Positions 50,281-62,200 of a stretch of DNA of 64,000 nt are shown one piece after another. The notes under the pieces are model-generated. The model had not been told where the DNA came from and searched no databases. It saw only the letters and a program-made list of their open reading frames with translations. Position 1 is the first letter of the stretch. Each line of letters begins with the position of its first letter. Origin of the DNA: Acorus gramineus. Taxonomy: Eukaryota > Streptophyta > Magnoliopsida > Acorales > Acoraceae. The DNA lies in contig CM060849.1 of the NCBI GenBank assembly GCA_030737835.1, positions 28,610,311-28,674,310 of the forward strand, written 5' to 3'. The position numbers and the translations under genes are program-made.

Positions 50281-51081
50281 CAGAGACGGTGGTGAGTGTA
50301 ACAGTATGGGGGTTAATTGACCCCATCAAATTTTTGAAAAAAATTAAACTAAGTATGTAACATATCTAATCTACCCCATATTTACACATTAACCTAAGCC
50401 GGCAAGCCCATTAAAAAAAAAAACACGTGGGCTACTGGGACTGTGTGGGTTGGATATTTATTGTGCATTTTAAAACAACCACATCACACCCAATATTCAC
50501 CAAAAAGTAAAAAAAAACCCACGTCTCTATCTGCTATCCCACCTTACATATATTAAAAAAATTTGGAACACTTTGTCTTCTATAAAGTTGGCAGACCCTC
50601 GTCACACGTACGCGTCGATCACGCACATTGCCGATCGGCGATCGTCGCTTCCAAGTTCCAATCATCTCTGATCACGTTGTTAATTTTCTCTTCCTTCTCT
50701 ATCTCATGTATCTAGCCATAAATTTAATTTTGATTTATTTTTTTTAATTTTATTTTTAATCTAAAACTCTTCCCTCATTGCATAATTGTGTATGAATAAT
50801 AAAAAAAACTCATCAATATTACACTTTTTTTTTCCTTTCACATGCCTGTGTATCAAAAGTCCTTTCACGGCTTCACCTGTCTGTTTGAATAATTATAAAA
50901 AATCTTGGATTTGGTTCGAGTCTTTAGTTGATTAGTTGTTTGATTTTTTTATGTATTTATGTTTATTAAAAATTGTAAAATTTTATATATTAGAAATCCT
51001 TGATTTTTTTTTTATGGTTCATTTTTATTAGGGTCAGTTTTTAAATGATCCCGTCTATAAAAATTCTTGGAGTCGCCACTG
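50281..51081. mobile_element. hAT-like non-autonomous element (801 bp)
   Basis: Starts CAGAGACGGTGG and ends ...GAGTCGCCACTG (complement CAGTGGCGACTC). Flanking 8-mers cccgtgac (50273-50280) and cgcgtgac (51082-51089) agree at 7 of 8. Near the ends lie 'gaccccatcaaattttt' and its rough mirror, 'taaatgatcccgtctataaaaattc'. No transposase is present. Confidence 0.85.
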
Positions 51082-51094
51082 CGCGTGACTGACC

Positions 51095-51262
51095 TTACGG
51101 TCAAACTGGGAAGGCTATCTCCGCTTATTTGCCCTGGTCCAACGGAAAATTCTTTCGAATAATCGCCAACAAACAGGTAGGTAAGTTAGTGCTAAGGCTA
51201 GAATTCAAGACCTACCCTTAACAAAGGTAAATCCTGAACCATTGTGCTATAACAAAATGCAT
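51095..51262 (-). mobile_element. tRNA-derived SINE-like sequence
   Basis: On the minus strand from about 51255 the sequence reads TAGCACAATGG (A-box-like), and about 35 bases on GGTCTTGAATTC (B-box-like), followed by a roughly 90-base tail toward 51095. The order and spacing fit a tRNA head of a SINE. No good target duplication or A/T tail was seen. Confidence 0.4.
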
Positions 51263-53346
51263 AATTATTTTTATTTACTAATCATAATTTCCGACTAGGA
51301 ATCATAACTTAGTTGTTTTTTAGGAAGACTAACCTAGGTTATGGAATTTATGTGGCCGGATTTGAGGTATCAGTTTTTAAGTGGTTAAGATCCTTGTTTT
51401 TCACACATAATAGTTGTTTTTCATATAATTAACAGTTTTTGTTTGGGTAACGACATAAGCTATTTCAAGATATATAACTGTTCCAATATAGATAAGGAAT
51501 GAATTATTTTTTGTTTCGTTGTGTTTTTAGTTGTTCTCATGGAAAACATAATAATAACAATTTTTTTGTTTGTTGAGCAAGGATAAATTATCGATAAAAG
51601 ATGAATAAGATGTGAATAAAAAATTATAAAATACGAAAAAATAATTTGACATATGAACCTTTGAATTTATAAAATGTGATAACATATGAGTCTCTCTTAT
51701 ATTAGTTGAATAGATTGAATGAAATAACATGATCCAAAGAGGATCTAAAATATCAATACCAATTTATTTTTACATATTCTGGCTTAATTATACTCATTTA
51801 TTATTTAAAAAAAAAAATGTTTTTAGGCTTATTCCTTCCTGTTCCTCCCTTTTTCTACCAACCGGGGGGGGGGGGGAGTGATTTCAAAGCAAAAAGGAGA
51901 TTAATCCAAACTGCATGATTGATTTTTCTTGCATGAATGGACTGGTTATCTCCTACTGTTGGGACATCTCTACTCCCCTGGACCTAATTATATGCATGCT
52001 TAATTAACTTATTTGCTGTGCTACCCTAAAGAAGCAATGTTTTTTTTATTTATTTTAAAGTTAGTATATATACTACAAAATTACAAAATGATCAGGTGCA
52101 AAAATGTTTGTCTCCCGTTTTGTATACACTTTTAAGGTGCCAGAATACAACTGTGGTTGTCTGATAGTTGTTGATAATTGTACATTTGTTTTTATTTTTT
52201 TGATATATAAGATATATATATATACTAATCCTACTGGACTTTTACAAAATAATTTTTTTAACAATGACAGGATTAAAAGGCCCTTCTAAGAATTATTTAG
52301 GCCTTTTTGCATGTATACAATTCAAAAACATATATTATTTATTTTTATACCACTCTAAAAAATCTATTTATTGTTATGCCATTGGACTATGTAGAAATAA
52401 TGCATGTTTACCATCCTAGTTAATTTCTATCCAAATTTCTATTAAAACGGTTAAGTCTTGGATAAATGATTAAATTACTCTTTATATATTTTGCATATTT
52501 TACCTTACAAAATATAATACTTATAAAAATAAAAAATATTAATTTTAACATGAAAATGATAAATTTATGTAAAATGCAAACATAAAAATTACTTATTATC
52601 CGAGACATATAGTATTTAGTGATACTTACTTTATCATAAATGAAATAAAATTATTTTGAGAATAATTAATCATATATATTATAAAATGACATTAAAAAAA
52701 AAAACCTAGGTCTTAATTGAAAGAAAAGAAAAGAAGGGATAAGATTGAATGACTTAAGATTAATTTGGAAAGAACAATAGATTAATTAGGTTATTATGTT
52801 TAAATATTTACATTAAAACAAATATTATGTTGAGGTTATTTATGTCATTTTTTCTTTTTAGTTAAGAACTAACTATGATTAAGTTTTATCTTAGTTAAAA
52901 AAGATAAAAGAAGGGGCACATTTGTTCATTAAGAAAAGTTATAAGAGTGTAAAAATAAATATGTTATTTACGATGGTATAAAAATAAATAACGTAATGAT
53001 ATACATGCAAAAAAATCCATTTATTAATTTATTCTTCCAAAATCCGCAAAAAAATGTAATGTTAAAGAAACCATGCAACAAATCCACTTTGCTTGGATGT
53101 TACATCCAATATTATATGTTTTCCCAAAGTCATACCCGAAAATTAATGATAAAATTAATGAACCCACATGAATGTGGTGTTTCCCATGCGTGTGGTTTCA
53201 ACTTAATTTAGAGTGGAATGGAGGCAACTCATTGGTATTGCATTGGCCTGTTGGCCACACTTGTGTATATTTTAACATAATATAATGATTTATTAAAAAA
53301 AAAAATATTTATTAAAAACCCAAAACTTTGTTTCATTGATAAATGA

Positions 53347-53350
<4 letters not shown>

Positions 53351-53390
<40 letters not shown>
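53351..53390. repeat. (TA)20 microsatellite
   Basis: Forty bases of uninterrupted TA. In copy A the corresponding site (near 45230) has no TA expansion. Confidence 0.97.
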
Positions 53391-53395
<5 letters not shown>

Positions 53396-54262
53396 CTAAA
53401 TGAGGTTGTTATCTCATAAGAATTCAACGATAAGAACCATTTTGGGCGAGGAAATGTGGACCAAGCTGAGAGTAATTAATCAAAATAAGGAAGACGGTTC
53501 TTATATTGATCTATAACCATTCAGCGATGCATATATTTCATTAATATTTTTAAAATTTTTTAAAAATAATTTAATTCAATTCATTATATAACAATATATA
53601 TTTTTCATTAAAACTTATATATTAAAAAATTAAAACATGTTTGACATGTTTGTGGGTTGTCCGTGCAACCATGTCTAACATTATATTATTCGAAAAAGAA
53701 TTAAACATGTTATATAATATATACTAATATATATTTTTTATATAAAGAACCAAACTTGGGCGCAAAGATATTTATGTGGCCTGTGACGAGTAAAATAATA
53801 ATAAAAGTTTATATCAAATAAACGCTATCAACTATCAAATCAACTGTTAGACGCATTAATAGAGAGATAAATACTCATTCTTTGATAAAATATTTCAAAT
53901 TTTTCTAATTTGTTGCAATAGATGGATGGATAAAACAAAGTTGATTTGTTAGATGTCATTGTTACTTGTGACACACACCAGGAGCAATCAAGATAGGAAA
54001 GAGAAATGAAAGCATCATCAGAATATCCAAAACCACACGAGTGGTATATTGAATATGGGTAGCTTAGACCATAAGTTTCCTTAGGAAGTCTTGCGCAGTC
54101 AAGGATGACTGGGCTTTTCCATTTCATGCATTAATTTTTGTCACGTATTATTCTAGATTTGTTAATTTAAATGTTTAATTTGTGCATGATTAGAATATGT
54201 TTTGGTTGAATGGAGGTTAATACATCTTGGTCATCAATGAAGATCTATGTCTATTTTGAAAA

Positions 54263-56220
54263 GAAAAAAAAATTCATTTTAAAGTGTTGGTTTATACATT
54301 CCAAAGAGCGCGAGAAAGATTGCTTAAATTATAATTATAGTTTTCTTTTATAAATATTTGTATTTTAAAAAATTTCTAGCATTTATCAACCTATCAAGAA
54401 TTATTCGATAAAACATTTAAATAGATCATAACTATAGTTTTTTTAACCAAACAGATCATGCATAGATATAGTTGTAGAAACATAATACAGTGTCAATAGG
54501 AAATTGAACTCAACTTATATATTATAAACAAGGTTTATTTTGCACACATTCCTTGGCAAAAATGTGTTGTTTACAAAGAAATATATATTTAAACACATTG
54601 TTGAGTAGATTGTAATGTATATCACTAGATTTCTAGTCAAATATAAACTCACCTAATCGAGTACATACTTCATTTTTTTGTGAATTTATGTATATCTCTA
54701 AATAAATATATATTTTAAAAAACAATGAGATCATAGGTTGAGCAAGTGGAAACTAGGCCAATTTGGTAACTTATATACCCTCAAAAAATGCCAAATGTGT
54801 TGGAACCACAAAATAACTGCATGAATGATGATTTTTCCTAAAATTCTCATTCACAATAAGAATTATTTATTTTAAAAAAAATCAAGTTAAGTAGATTATG
54901 TGGAAGGAGAAATTTTATGTGAGATGCCTAACAATGAACACATAAATGAAAGATTCAAAATGTAATTTTTTTTTGTGTTCGAGAGAGCAGTCTCTCATAT
55001 CAAATGAGTTCCTAACCAGAGTCCAATACATCATAAGAATCCATCGGAACAGAAGGACTGGGCCCATCTTAACCGTCGGAGCCCATAAAAATCACAATAG
55101 TTTGTGGGCCTTCCATAGCCCATAAAGTGTCCGTCCAAGTAGCCTAAAAGACTGAACGGTCTTTCAGGCCCATAGAAAAGCAGCCCACTATCTCAAACCT
55201 TGGGTGCAGCACAACCTGGTGGTCATTCTTGCTAGGAAAATGTGAGAGACTCTCGTTATTCAGCTCCAAATGCAGTTCACATCATTTTTATATTTTTTTA
55301 AAAATAGTATTCTTTATCTAACAAGGTAATGTATTTTTATGAAAAATAAAATATATTATTTCAATAATTGTATGAACTCATTTACTGTGTATGTGAAAAA
55401 ATACAAGATACATATCTTGTTATAATGGGTGATGGGTGTTAACAACCCTATGCCTGTATTTTTCTCTAAGAAAAACTATGGATTTCATTCATTGGAATGC
55501 ATGCAAAAATTTTTTTTGGGTAAATATGTGTATTTTTTTAAAAAATAAAATAAAAAAATTGAAGTCATTAAAAATAACTACAGGTCCTTAATTTTTACCA
55601 CCCGGGAACTATTGACAGCATGGAATATAAATGTGTAAAGAGCATTTGCATGAAAGACGATACTGCATTTGGTGTCACTCCATAAAATCATGTTTTATTT
55701 TTATGAAAAATGTTAATTTATTAATGTTTTATTTTTATGAAAAATGTTAATTAAGGGAGAACCTCTTGACGAAATTTGTAGAGTGAATTCTGTCTACCAT
55801 TAGTGAGATGGGATCCAGTGAGTTTTAGGTCTCATTATTTTGATCAATTCTCAATAAAAGACTGATACGTGTTTAAAAATCTATAATATCTCACATGCTA
55901 GTAATATGAGTGGACACACATGTCAGTCTTAATTCAATACTGACACAAATTGATGACTAGTCTCATTGAGTGCAGAAATTGAAGGATACTAATTTAAACC
56001 AATGAATCATTTGATGTGAATACTCATGAACAATGAATGTAACAAATGTATTTGATGTGAATTGTTAATACACATACATGAATGGGCTAACTGTAGCAAA
56101 TCTCGTTGGAGAACCAAACAACCTATGCTCCAATTCCACATCGCAATTGATGTATTTGATGTAGATGCTCCAGTAATTCATGATCTACAGAAAGATAAGT
56201 TTTCTACTGTTGAATGACAG
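54263..56220. other. Intergenic with an orphan GGCCCA cluster
   Basis: No exon was recognised. A compact GC-richer patch at 55020-55210 is described separately. A copy of the dispersed AT-rich repeat lies at about 55285-55400, and a direct repeat of 'ttttatttttatgaaaaatgttaatt' at about 55690-55755. Confidence 0.5.
55059..55187. promoter_or_regulatory. Orphan cluster of six GCCCA/TGGGC motifs
   Basis: TGGGCCCA at 55059, GCCCA at 55081, TGGGCC at 55105, AGCCCA at 55117, GGCCCA at 55167 and GCCCA at 55183 lie within 130 bases. Such density is typical of site-II promoters of housekeeping genes. No gene was found within several kilobases on either side. It may be a relic promoter, part of a transposon, or the promoter of a non-coding RNA. 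Confidence 0.4.
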
Positions 56221-56775
56221 TATCCAAAATAAAATCCCGACCCAACCTGGTTCATGGACGGGTTTGGGTTGAGGTTTTTCTCTACTGGGTTCAACCCGAC
56301 CCGAACCCGAACTAATCCGAACCCAATTCGGGTCGGGTTTGGGTTGGGGGGTCGGGTTATGCGGGCTCAACCCGAACCCGAATTGGTAAATGTTTTTTTT
56401 ATATTTTTGTTGAAAAGCGATGAAGTTATGTTTAGTTTAATTAAAATTTAGAATATGTATTCATAAACTATTTGGATTTTGTACGTTTTTTTTTTGTGGT
56501 GAATATACATTTAATTAATTAGAGTTTATTGTGTTGTTTATTAAATAATTTTTATGATCTTTTAAGTATTAAACCCGAGCCCGACCCGAGCCCGACCCGA
56601 GCCCGAATTCAACCCGAACCCGACCCGAACCCGCGGGTTGAGGTCGGGTTCGGGTTCAGGTTGAACCCTTCAGGTTGAGGCAGGGTTCGGGCTCGGGTTC
56701 AGGTTGGGCTTTTTGCAATGTGGATTAAAGCCAAACCTGACCCGAACCCGACCCAATCTGCCCGAGTTACACCCC
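56221..56775. repeat. CCCGAACCCGA / TCGGGTTCGGG repeat clusters
   Basis: Two clusters (56235-56385 and 56570-56775) of hexamer-like CCCGAA/CCCGAC units appear on both strands, separated by an AT-rich core. The right end (gcccgagttacacccctaaaa) resembles the end of a known type of plant MITE, but a matching left end was not found. Such CGGGTT arrays can extend as open frames on both strands; these are not genes. Confidence 0.8.
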
Positions 56776-56794
56776 TAAAATAAAATAGGGAAAA

Positions 56795-57240
56795 CTCCAT
56801 ATAACCCCCTGGAACAAGACCGAAATTCATATAACCCCTGACTTTTTCTTGAAGTCCATATAAACCCCTGAAAACGCCTATGTAAATTCAAATAGCCTCC
56901 TGAATTAAATTTTCGTTGACAGATGAGAAATATTTAACAAATATTTTGTTTGGAACCTTGTCTGAAAACACAGTATTCTAAAAAAACCCTACAATGTATT
57001 AAAAATGCAGAAAATGTTCTATAAATGATTATTTTACCCCTTTGGATAAGGTTTTATAATTTATTCAAATGATTAAAATCATCATTTATTTAGAATTTTT
57101 CATATTTTTAATAAATTGTAAGGAGTTTTTGGAATATTGTGTTCTCAGGGGGGTCATATGGACTTTAAGAAAAGTCAGGGGGCTATATAAATTTTAAGTA
57201 GTTTACAAAATTACATGAGTTTATTTGGATTTTTTCCAAT
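56795..57240. mobile_element. Foldback element with long imperfect inverted arms
   Basis: The left arm (ccatataaccccctg, tgactttttcttgaagtcca, tgaaaac..acagtattct) is mirrored by the right arm (tggactttaagaaaagtcag, ggaatattgtgttctcag, ggggctatata). The arms reach about 130 bp with gaps. Non-coding. A degraded relative lies at about 47445-47720. Confidence 0.7.
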
Positions 57241-57709
57241 AAAATAATATAATTCCAGATATCATCCAGTCTCATGTAACAACAAAAAGAGACTGCATGT
57301 TGAACAGGTGAAACATCTCATTCTATACTAACAATTAGCCTCCCACCTAACTAAGATTCCTGGATGAATTCACACTGGCAGACAAGTAGCAGTACCTCTT
57401 GGAATTGATGTGCAGGAACCACGGATAGAGCACTACCAACAACCCCTCTCCACATGCATCTGAGCTGCCAAAATCAATATGGCTTCAAATAATCCAAATA
57501 AATAAGGGAACCAAATGCACTTTTTAGCTCTTATTGGCTCCAATTCAAGAATGTTCTAAATGTCAAAGGATTATTAACTTTTGATTCAGACATCGAAATT
57601 GCTTATATTATATACCAAACTAGGGTAGCTCCACCAATTTGTCACAAAGGACAATGTGCCAAAGGCACCTTGAGGATATCTAGGCTTTCAACAATTTCTT
57701 CATTTTTTA
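57241..57709. other. Intergenic, nothing recognised
   Basis: Mixed-composition spacer without a recognised gene or bounded repeat. Confidence 0.5.
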
Positions 57710-58238
57710 CCCTCCGTATGGGGTGTGAAATTGGGTTATTCGCTCCCGATAGCTATACTGGGATAGATAACAATCCAGGCTGAATAAGCAATTTTTTGTT
57801 TGGTTGTTTTTTTTGTTATTCTCATTGGGAAACGTAAAAATGACTTTTTTGTTGTTTGGTTCACCTTGGATAAAGTGATGATAAATGGTTGATAAGGGAT
57901 GAATAAGAGTTTATGATTTTTTAAATGACAATTATACCCCCTGGGAATAGTGTGAGAGATATATGATTGATTTGATAGATGTGACAGTTTTTGAAATCTG
58001 TGTGAGTCTGTTAGGTGAGATAAATTTTTTAAAATGACAGAGAAGGGTATTTTTATCCATTGGTATAGATAAGCCTTGATAAGCAATTCCACAATTTTCT
58101 GAGAATAGTTATCAGGCCTTATCCTAACTTATCCAGACATAATTATCGGGGTTTATTCTGTCAAAACAAACAGCTTTTTTTTACTATTCTCTTGTATTCT
58201 TCCTTATTCTGGGTTTATGTCTCTAGGCATACGGGGGG
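57710..58238. mobile_element. Tourist-like element (529 bp)
   Basis: Starts CCCTCCGTATGG and ends GGCATACGGGGGG, an imperfect inverted pair, with TTA on both sides (57707-57709, 58239-58241). Its interior shares phrases with the 434-bp family (ttattctcattgggaaacgtaa; ggataagaatga-like strings), so it is a distant relative. Confidence 0.7.
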
Positions 58239-58326
58239 TTAGTGTTTTAAAAGTCGATTTTTTTTAAAAAAAAATACCATTTTTTTAATAATAATTTGCT
58301 ATTTTTGATAATTTTTTTATCATTTA

Positions 58327-58760
58327 GGGTCCGTTTGGATAGAGGCATAAGCTATTCTGGGATTTATACCTATTCCAGAAATTGTTGACTTTATCAATGG
58401 AATAAGAGATTTTGTGTTTAGTTGTATTTTTAGTTATTCTTATTGAAAAACGTAATAATAAATGTTGGAGTGTTTAGTTGATGAAGAATAAGATGTAAAT
58501 AAAGTGTAAAAAGTTGATTTGACATGTGGACTCCATTGACGTATAAGAGGTGATGATATGTGATTTGATAGGTGGGTCCACTTATACCAGTGGAGGAATA
58601 ACACAATTCTATGGGTGGACTTAGAATACAAATACCAGTTTATTCTCTCCTTATTCCGCATAGCTATACCCTCTTATTCCCTCTACCCAAACACATTTTT
58701 TGTTTTATTCTTCACTATTCCTCCCCTATTCCACCCTTATTCCTCTAGCCAAACAGCCCC
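58327..58760. mobile_element. Tourist-like MITE, 434-bp family, intact ends
   Basis: Starts GGGTCCGTTTGGATAGAGG and ends CCTCTAGCCAAACAGCCCC, imperfect inverted ends of about 24 bp. TTA flanks both sides (58324-58326, 58761-58763). Full-length partner of 41909-42342. Confidence 0.88.
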
Positions 58761-59283
58761 TTAGAGTAATAAAAGGGGGGGGGGGTGTGTGGGAGAGTGG
58801 CCAGGGAGGGAGTCGATCTCTTCCACCTATCCCCCACCGTCCCCTCCGCTGCCCCCTATTCTCCTCTTCCTTCACCTGTTCTCCCTAACACCCAAAAAAA
58901 GTATTGAGTTTCACTTTATGCAATTAAACAATTTGAAACTCTGATATGGTTAACTTTTTGAATCAATGAATATTTGCCCGTTTTAGCTTTGTTTCATTCA
59001 AAATCTTCAGTGAAAAGAAGATGATCTTTTTTCTTTTTTTTTTACCATTACATAATTAAAAAAAAAAAAAAAAACAAAGCATGGTTTCTTTCACATTTCA
59101 TGATTAATAGTTATCACAGAATTCAAACAAAATTTTAGTAAGATACATCTCCCCTCCAACACCCATCAAATTGTGGAAGAAATCTTTTCTGGAGACTCAA
59201 TAGTATACGACACCTTGCAGAGCTCATCTTGTTGTCCTCCATTGGGCTTATAATGAAAGAACAGCTACCCCTCCAACAATGTC
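58761..59283. other. 3' flank of the receptor kinase gene
   Basis: Holds a G run (58775-58783), a CT/GA-biased patch and A/T homopolymers. Its right part is the likely 3' untranslated region of the receptor kinase. No other gene was recognised. Confidence 0.5.
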
Positions 59284-62200
59284 TCAAACAATGCTCCCCT
59301 GATCCGAAGAAACATCTTCATAATAGTACGGCGAGAGCTTACCGTCTTTCCTCTCGTTCTTTGCATTCAGAGGCTCTCTGGCCACCTCAACGAGCATCTT
59401 CACCACCCTTCGCATAGACGGGCGGTTGATTGGGAGCGTGCTTGCACAGAGTAGCCCTATGTTCAGGACTCTGTGGATCTCTTCTCTGTAACATATCAGG
59501 TCGAGCTTCGGATCGACCACATGCTCCTCCTCCCCCTTCTGTTCCAAGACCGAACATACCCACTTCACAAGGTCCTTCTCGCCGAACTCAGGATCCACTG
59601 ATGGCTTCCCTGTGACTAGCTCGAGGAGGACGACTCCAAAGCTGTAGACATCGCTCTTCTCAGTCACTCGCAGAGTATATGCGTATTCTGAGAACGAAAG
59701 ATTTCAGTGTGAGATGTTACATGACATCAATGAATACTGTATTATATATCAATTCATTGAGAACAAGTGAATGATCAATGCAAATAAGCCCATAGTGATT
59801 GAATATTACAAAACAATTATGAAGACAACGATGAATCATCCAAACTAAATGGATACCTGGATTCTGAATATACTAATCACACAATTTGATACAAAGATAT
59901 CCAATAGGAGTAATTGTGCTAGTGATTAAGAAGCGTAGCTATCAAATTCTCAAACACCCATCTAATGCAGTTAGACCTTTGAATCATAGTTGCAAACACA
60001 AAATCTATTGAACAAAGAACAACCCCTATAACTCAAAAAATTTGTTGTGGAAAAAAACCAACCTGGGGCGATGTACCCGCACGATCCGGCGATGCCAGAC
60101 ATGGACTTGGGCCCCTTCCCCGCCACATCGACAACCTTCGCCACCCCAAAATCCGCGACCCTCGCCCTGAGCTCCGCGTCCAACAATATGTTGTTGGACT
60201 TGACGTCCCGGTGCACAATCGGAGGCACACAGTCGTGGTGGAGGTACGACAGCCCCTCCGCAGCGTCCAACGCGATCCGATACCTCGTCGGCCAGTCCAA
60301 GAGCCCTCCTTTGCTGCTGTGAAGGAAGTCTCCCAAGCTCCCATTCAGCATGTACTCATACACCAAGAGCTTGCACTCCCTGTGCGCGCAGCAGCACCAG
60401 AGCTTCACAATGTTCTTGTGTCTGATCTTACCCAATGTAGTGACCTCCGCTTCGAATTCATCATCCCTGCTCATCCGACGATCGACTTCCGCCTCTCCTT
60501 CCTCCAAAGTCCCCTTCTTTGACGCCCCCCAAAGCTTCTTCACCGCAACCGCCTCTCCATTGCTCAAGACCACCTTGTAGACCTTCCCATTCGCGCCACT
60601 CCCGATCACATTTTCCTCATCGAGGCTGTCGAGGATCTCGTATTCGCTGAAACCCAATTTGTGGAACGAAGTGAGGATCCATTTAGACCTGTCGATCCCC
60701 TGTTTAGCGTTCTTGAAGCGCCTGTACCTCCAGAAGAACCAACCGAGTCCAACAACCAATATGAACCCGGAAAGGATGAAAATTGAGAAGAGGACCCCAT
60801 TGAAATTACCGTTCTTCGACCCACCCGGGCTCGAACCCGGTGAGCACAGGCCGGGGAGGTCGCTGCACAAGCCAGGGTTGCCCAAAAAGCTGTCTTTGTA
60901 CATTTGTTTGTTATAGAGCGGCGGGAGCTTCCCCGAGAGCTGGTTATTGGAGAGGTTGAATATGTTGAGCTTCAGATTCTGTAATTCACTTGGGATTTCT
61001 CCGGTCAGGCGGTTTGCCGACAAGTCGAGGTAGTTCAGCACGGGGAGGTCGCCGATCTCCGGCGAGATCGGACCCATCAAGCTGTTCATGGCGAGGTTGA
61101 GCTCCGCGAGCTTCCCCCATGACTTGATGTCCTTTAAAATCTCCCCATTTAGTGAATTGTTGTGGAGGTCGAGAATTCCCAACCCGCCGAGGCGACCGAG
61201 CTCGGCGGGTATCGGGCCGGAGAGCCGGTTGTCCGCCGCGGAGAACTCGTAGAGCCTCTCGAGCCGTCCGATCTCGGAAGGGATGGGCCCGGTGAATCCG
61301 TTCCCGGAGAGGACTAGCTTCGACAGGTTCAAAGCACCGGAGATGGCAGAGGAGATTGACCCAATGAAGGAATTCATGGAGAGCTCTAGCAGGTACACCT
61401 GGGGGAGGCCCCAGACTCCGTCGGGGACCGACCCAGAGAACGAATTGTGAACGAGCCGGACCCGTGTAAGCGTCCGGCACCGGCCGAGTCCCTCCGGGAG
61501 GGGACCCGATAACGAGTTCTGTATGAGGAGGAGCTCCTGAAGAGACCCACCACCGCATATCTCCGGCGGGAGCTCCCCAGACAACTGGTTCACAGAGAGG
61601 TCTAGAGTCACCAAAGGCGACACCTTTCCGAGCTTCGAAGGGATCTTCCCCGTCAATCGGTTCTCAAAAAGCTTCAACTCGTACAGATTCGGAGACTCCG
61701 CAATTGCTTCCGGGATCGGACCCTCCAAGTTGTTCGTGTAGAGGTTCAGACTCTCCAATGGAAGCCCACACAGGTCTTCAGGGATCCCCCCAACAAGTCT
61801 GTTCATCGACGCGTCGAACCGTCGGAGCTTCGCGAGCTTCCCCATCCCAGTCGGGAGGGTCCCTCCGAGTGAGTTGTTGAAGAGCTCGATCTGAACAACG
61901 CTTTCAAGTCCCCTCATCGAGTCCGGGATCGACCCAGTAAGGCCATTGTTGGAGACATCAAGGTTGATCAGCCTCTTCAGGTTCCCGATCTCCGGCGGGA
62001 TCGATCCGACGAGGTTGCACCTGGAGAGCCAGAGTCTCTCGAGATTCGTGAGGTTTCCGATGGACGGCGGGATGGGTCCCGGCGAGAAGGGGTTGTAGGA
62101 CAAGTTGAGGACTTTGAGGGTGGAGAGGTTACCCAAAACAGGGGAAATTGTGTGGTTCAATAGATTGTTCAACAGAGAGAGGGTTTCGATTTTGGGGAAG

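Larger units (their letters stand above)
48575..54262. repeat. Segmental duplication, copy B
   Basis: Diverged direct copy of 40784-46376, in the same order and orientation. It contains two hAT-like insertions (49104-49517, 50281-51081) and a SINE-like piece absent from copy A. It lacks the 41909-42342 MITE of copy A. Confidence 0.8.

Noticed and set aside
56185-56451. Open frames on both strands over the CCCGAA repeat
   Set aside because: Both are Pro/Asn or Gly/Phe repeats dictated by the hexamer array, not proteins.
59971-60062. Unspliced C-terminus of the receptor kinase (premature stop after APG)
   Set aside because: A canonical donor at 60062 and acceptor before 59687 restore APEYAYTLRVTEKSD and the rest of the kinase, so the long unspliced frame is not the product.
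60986-61558. 190-codon antisense or alternative frame inside the receptor kinase
   Set aside because: It lies entirely within the LRR-coding exon; high GC makes alternative frames long by chance.
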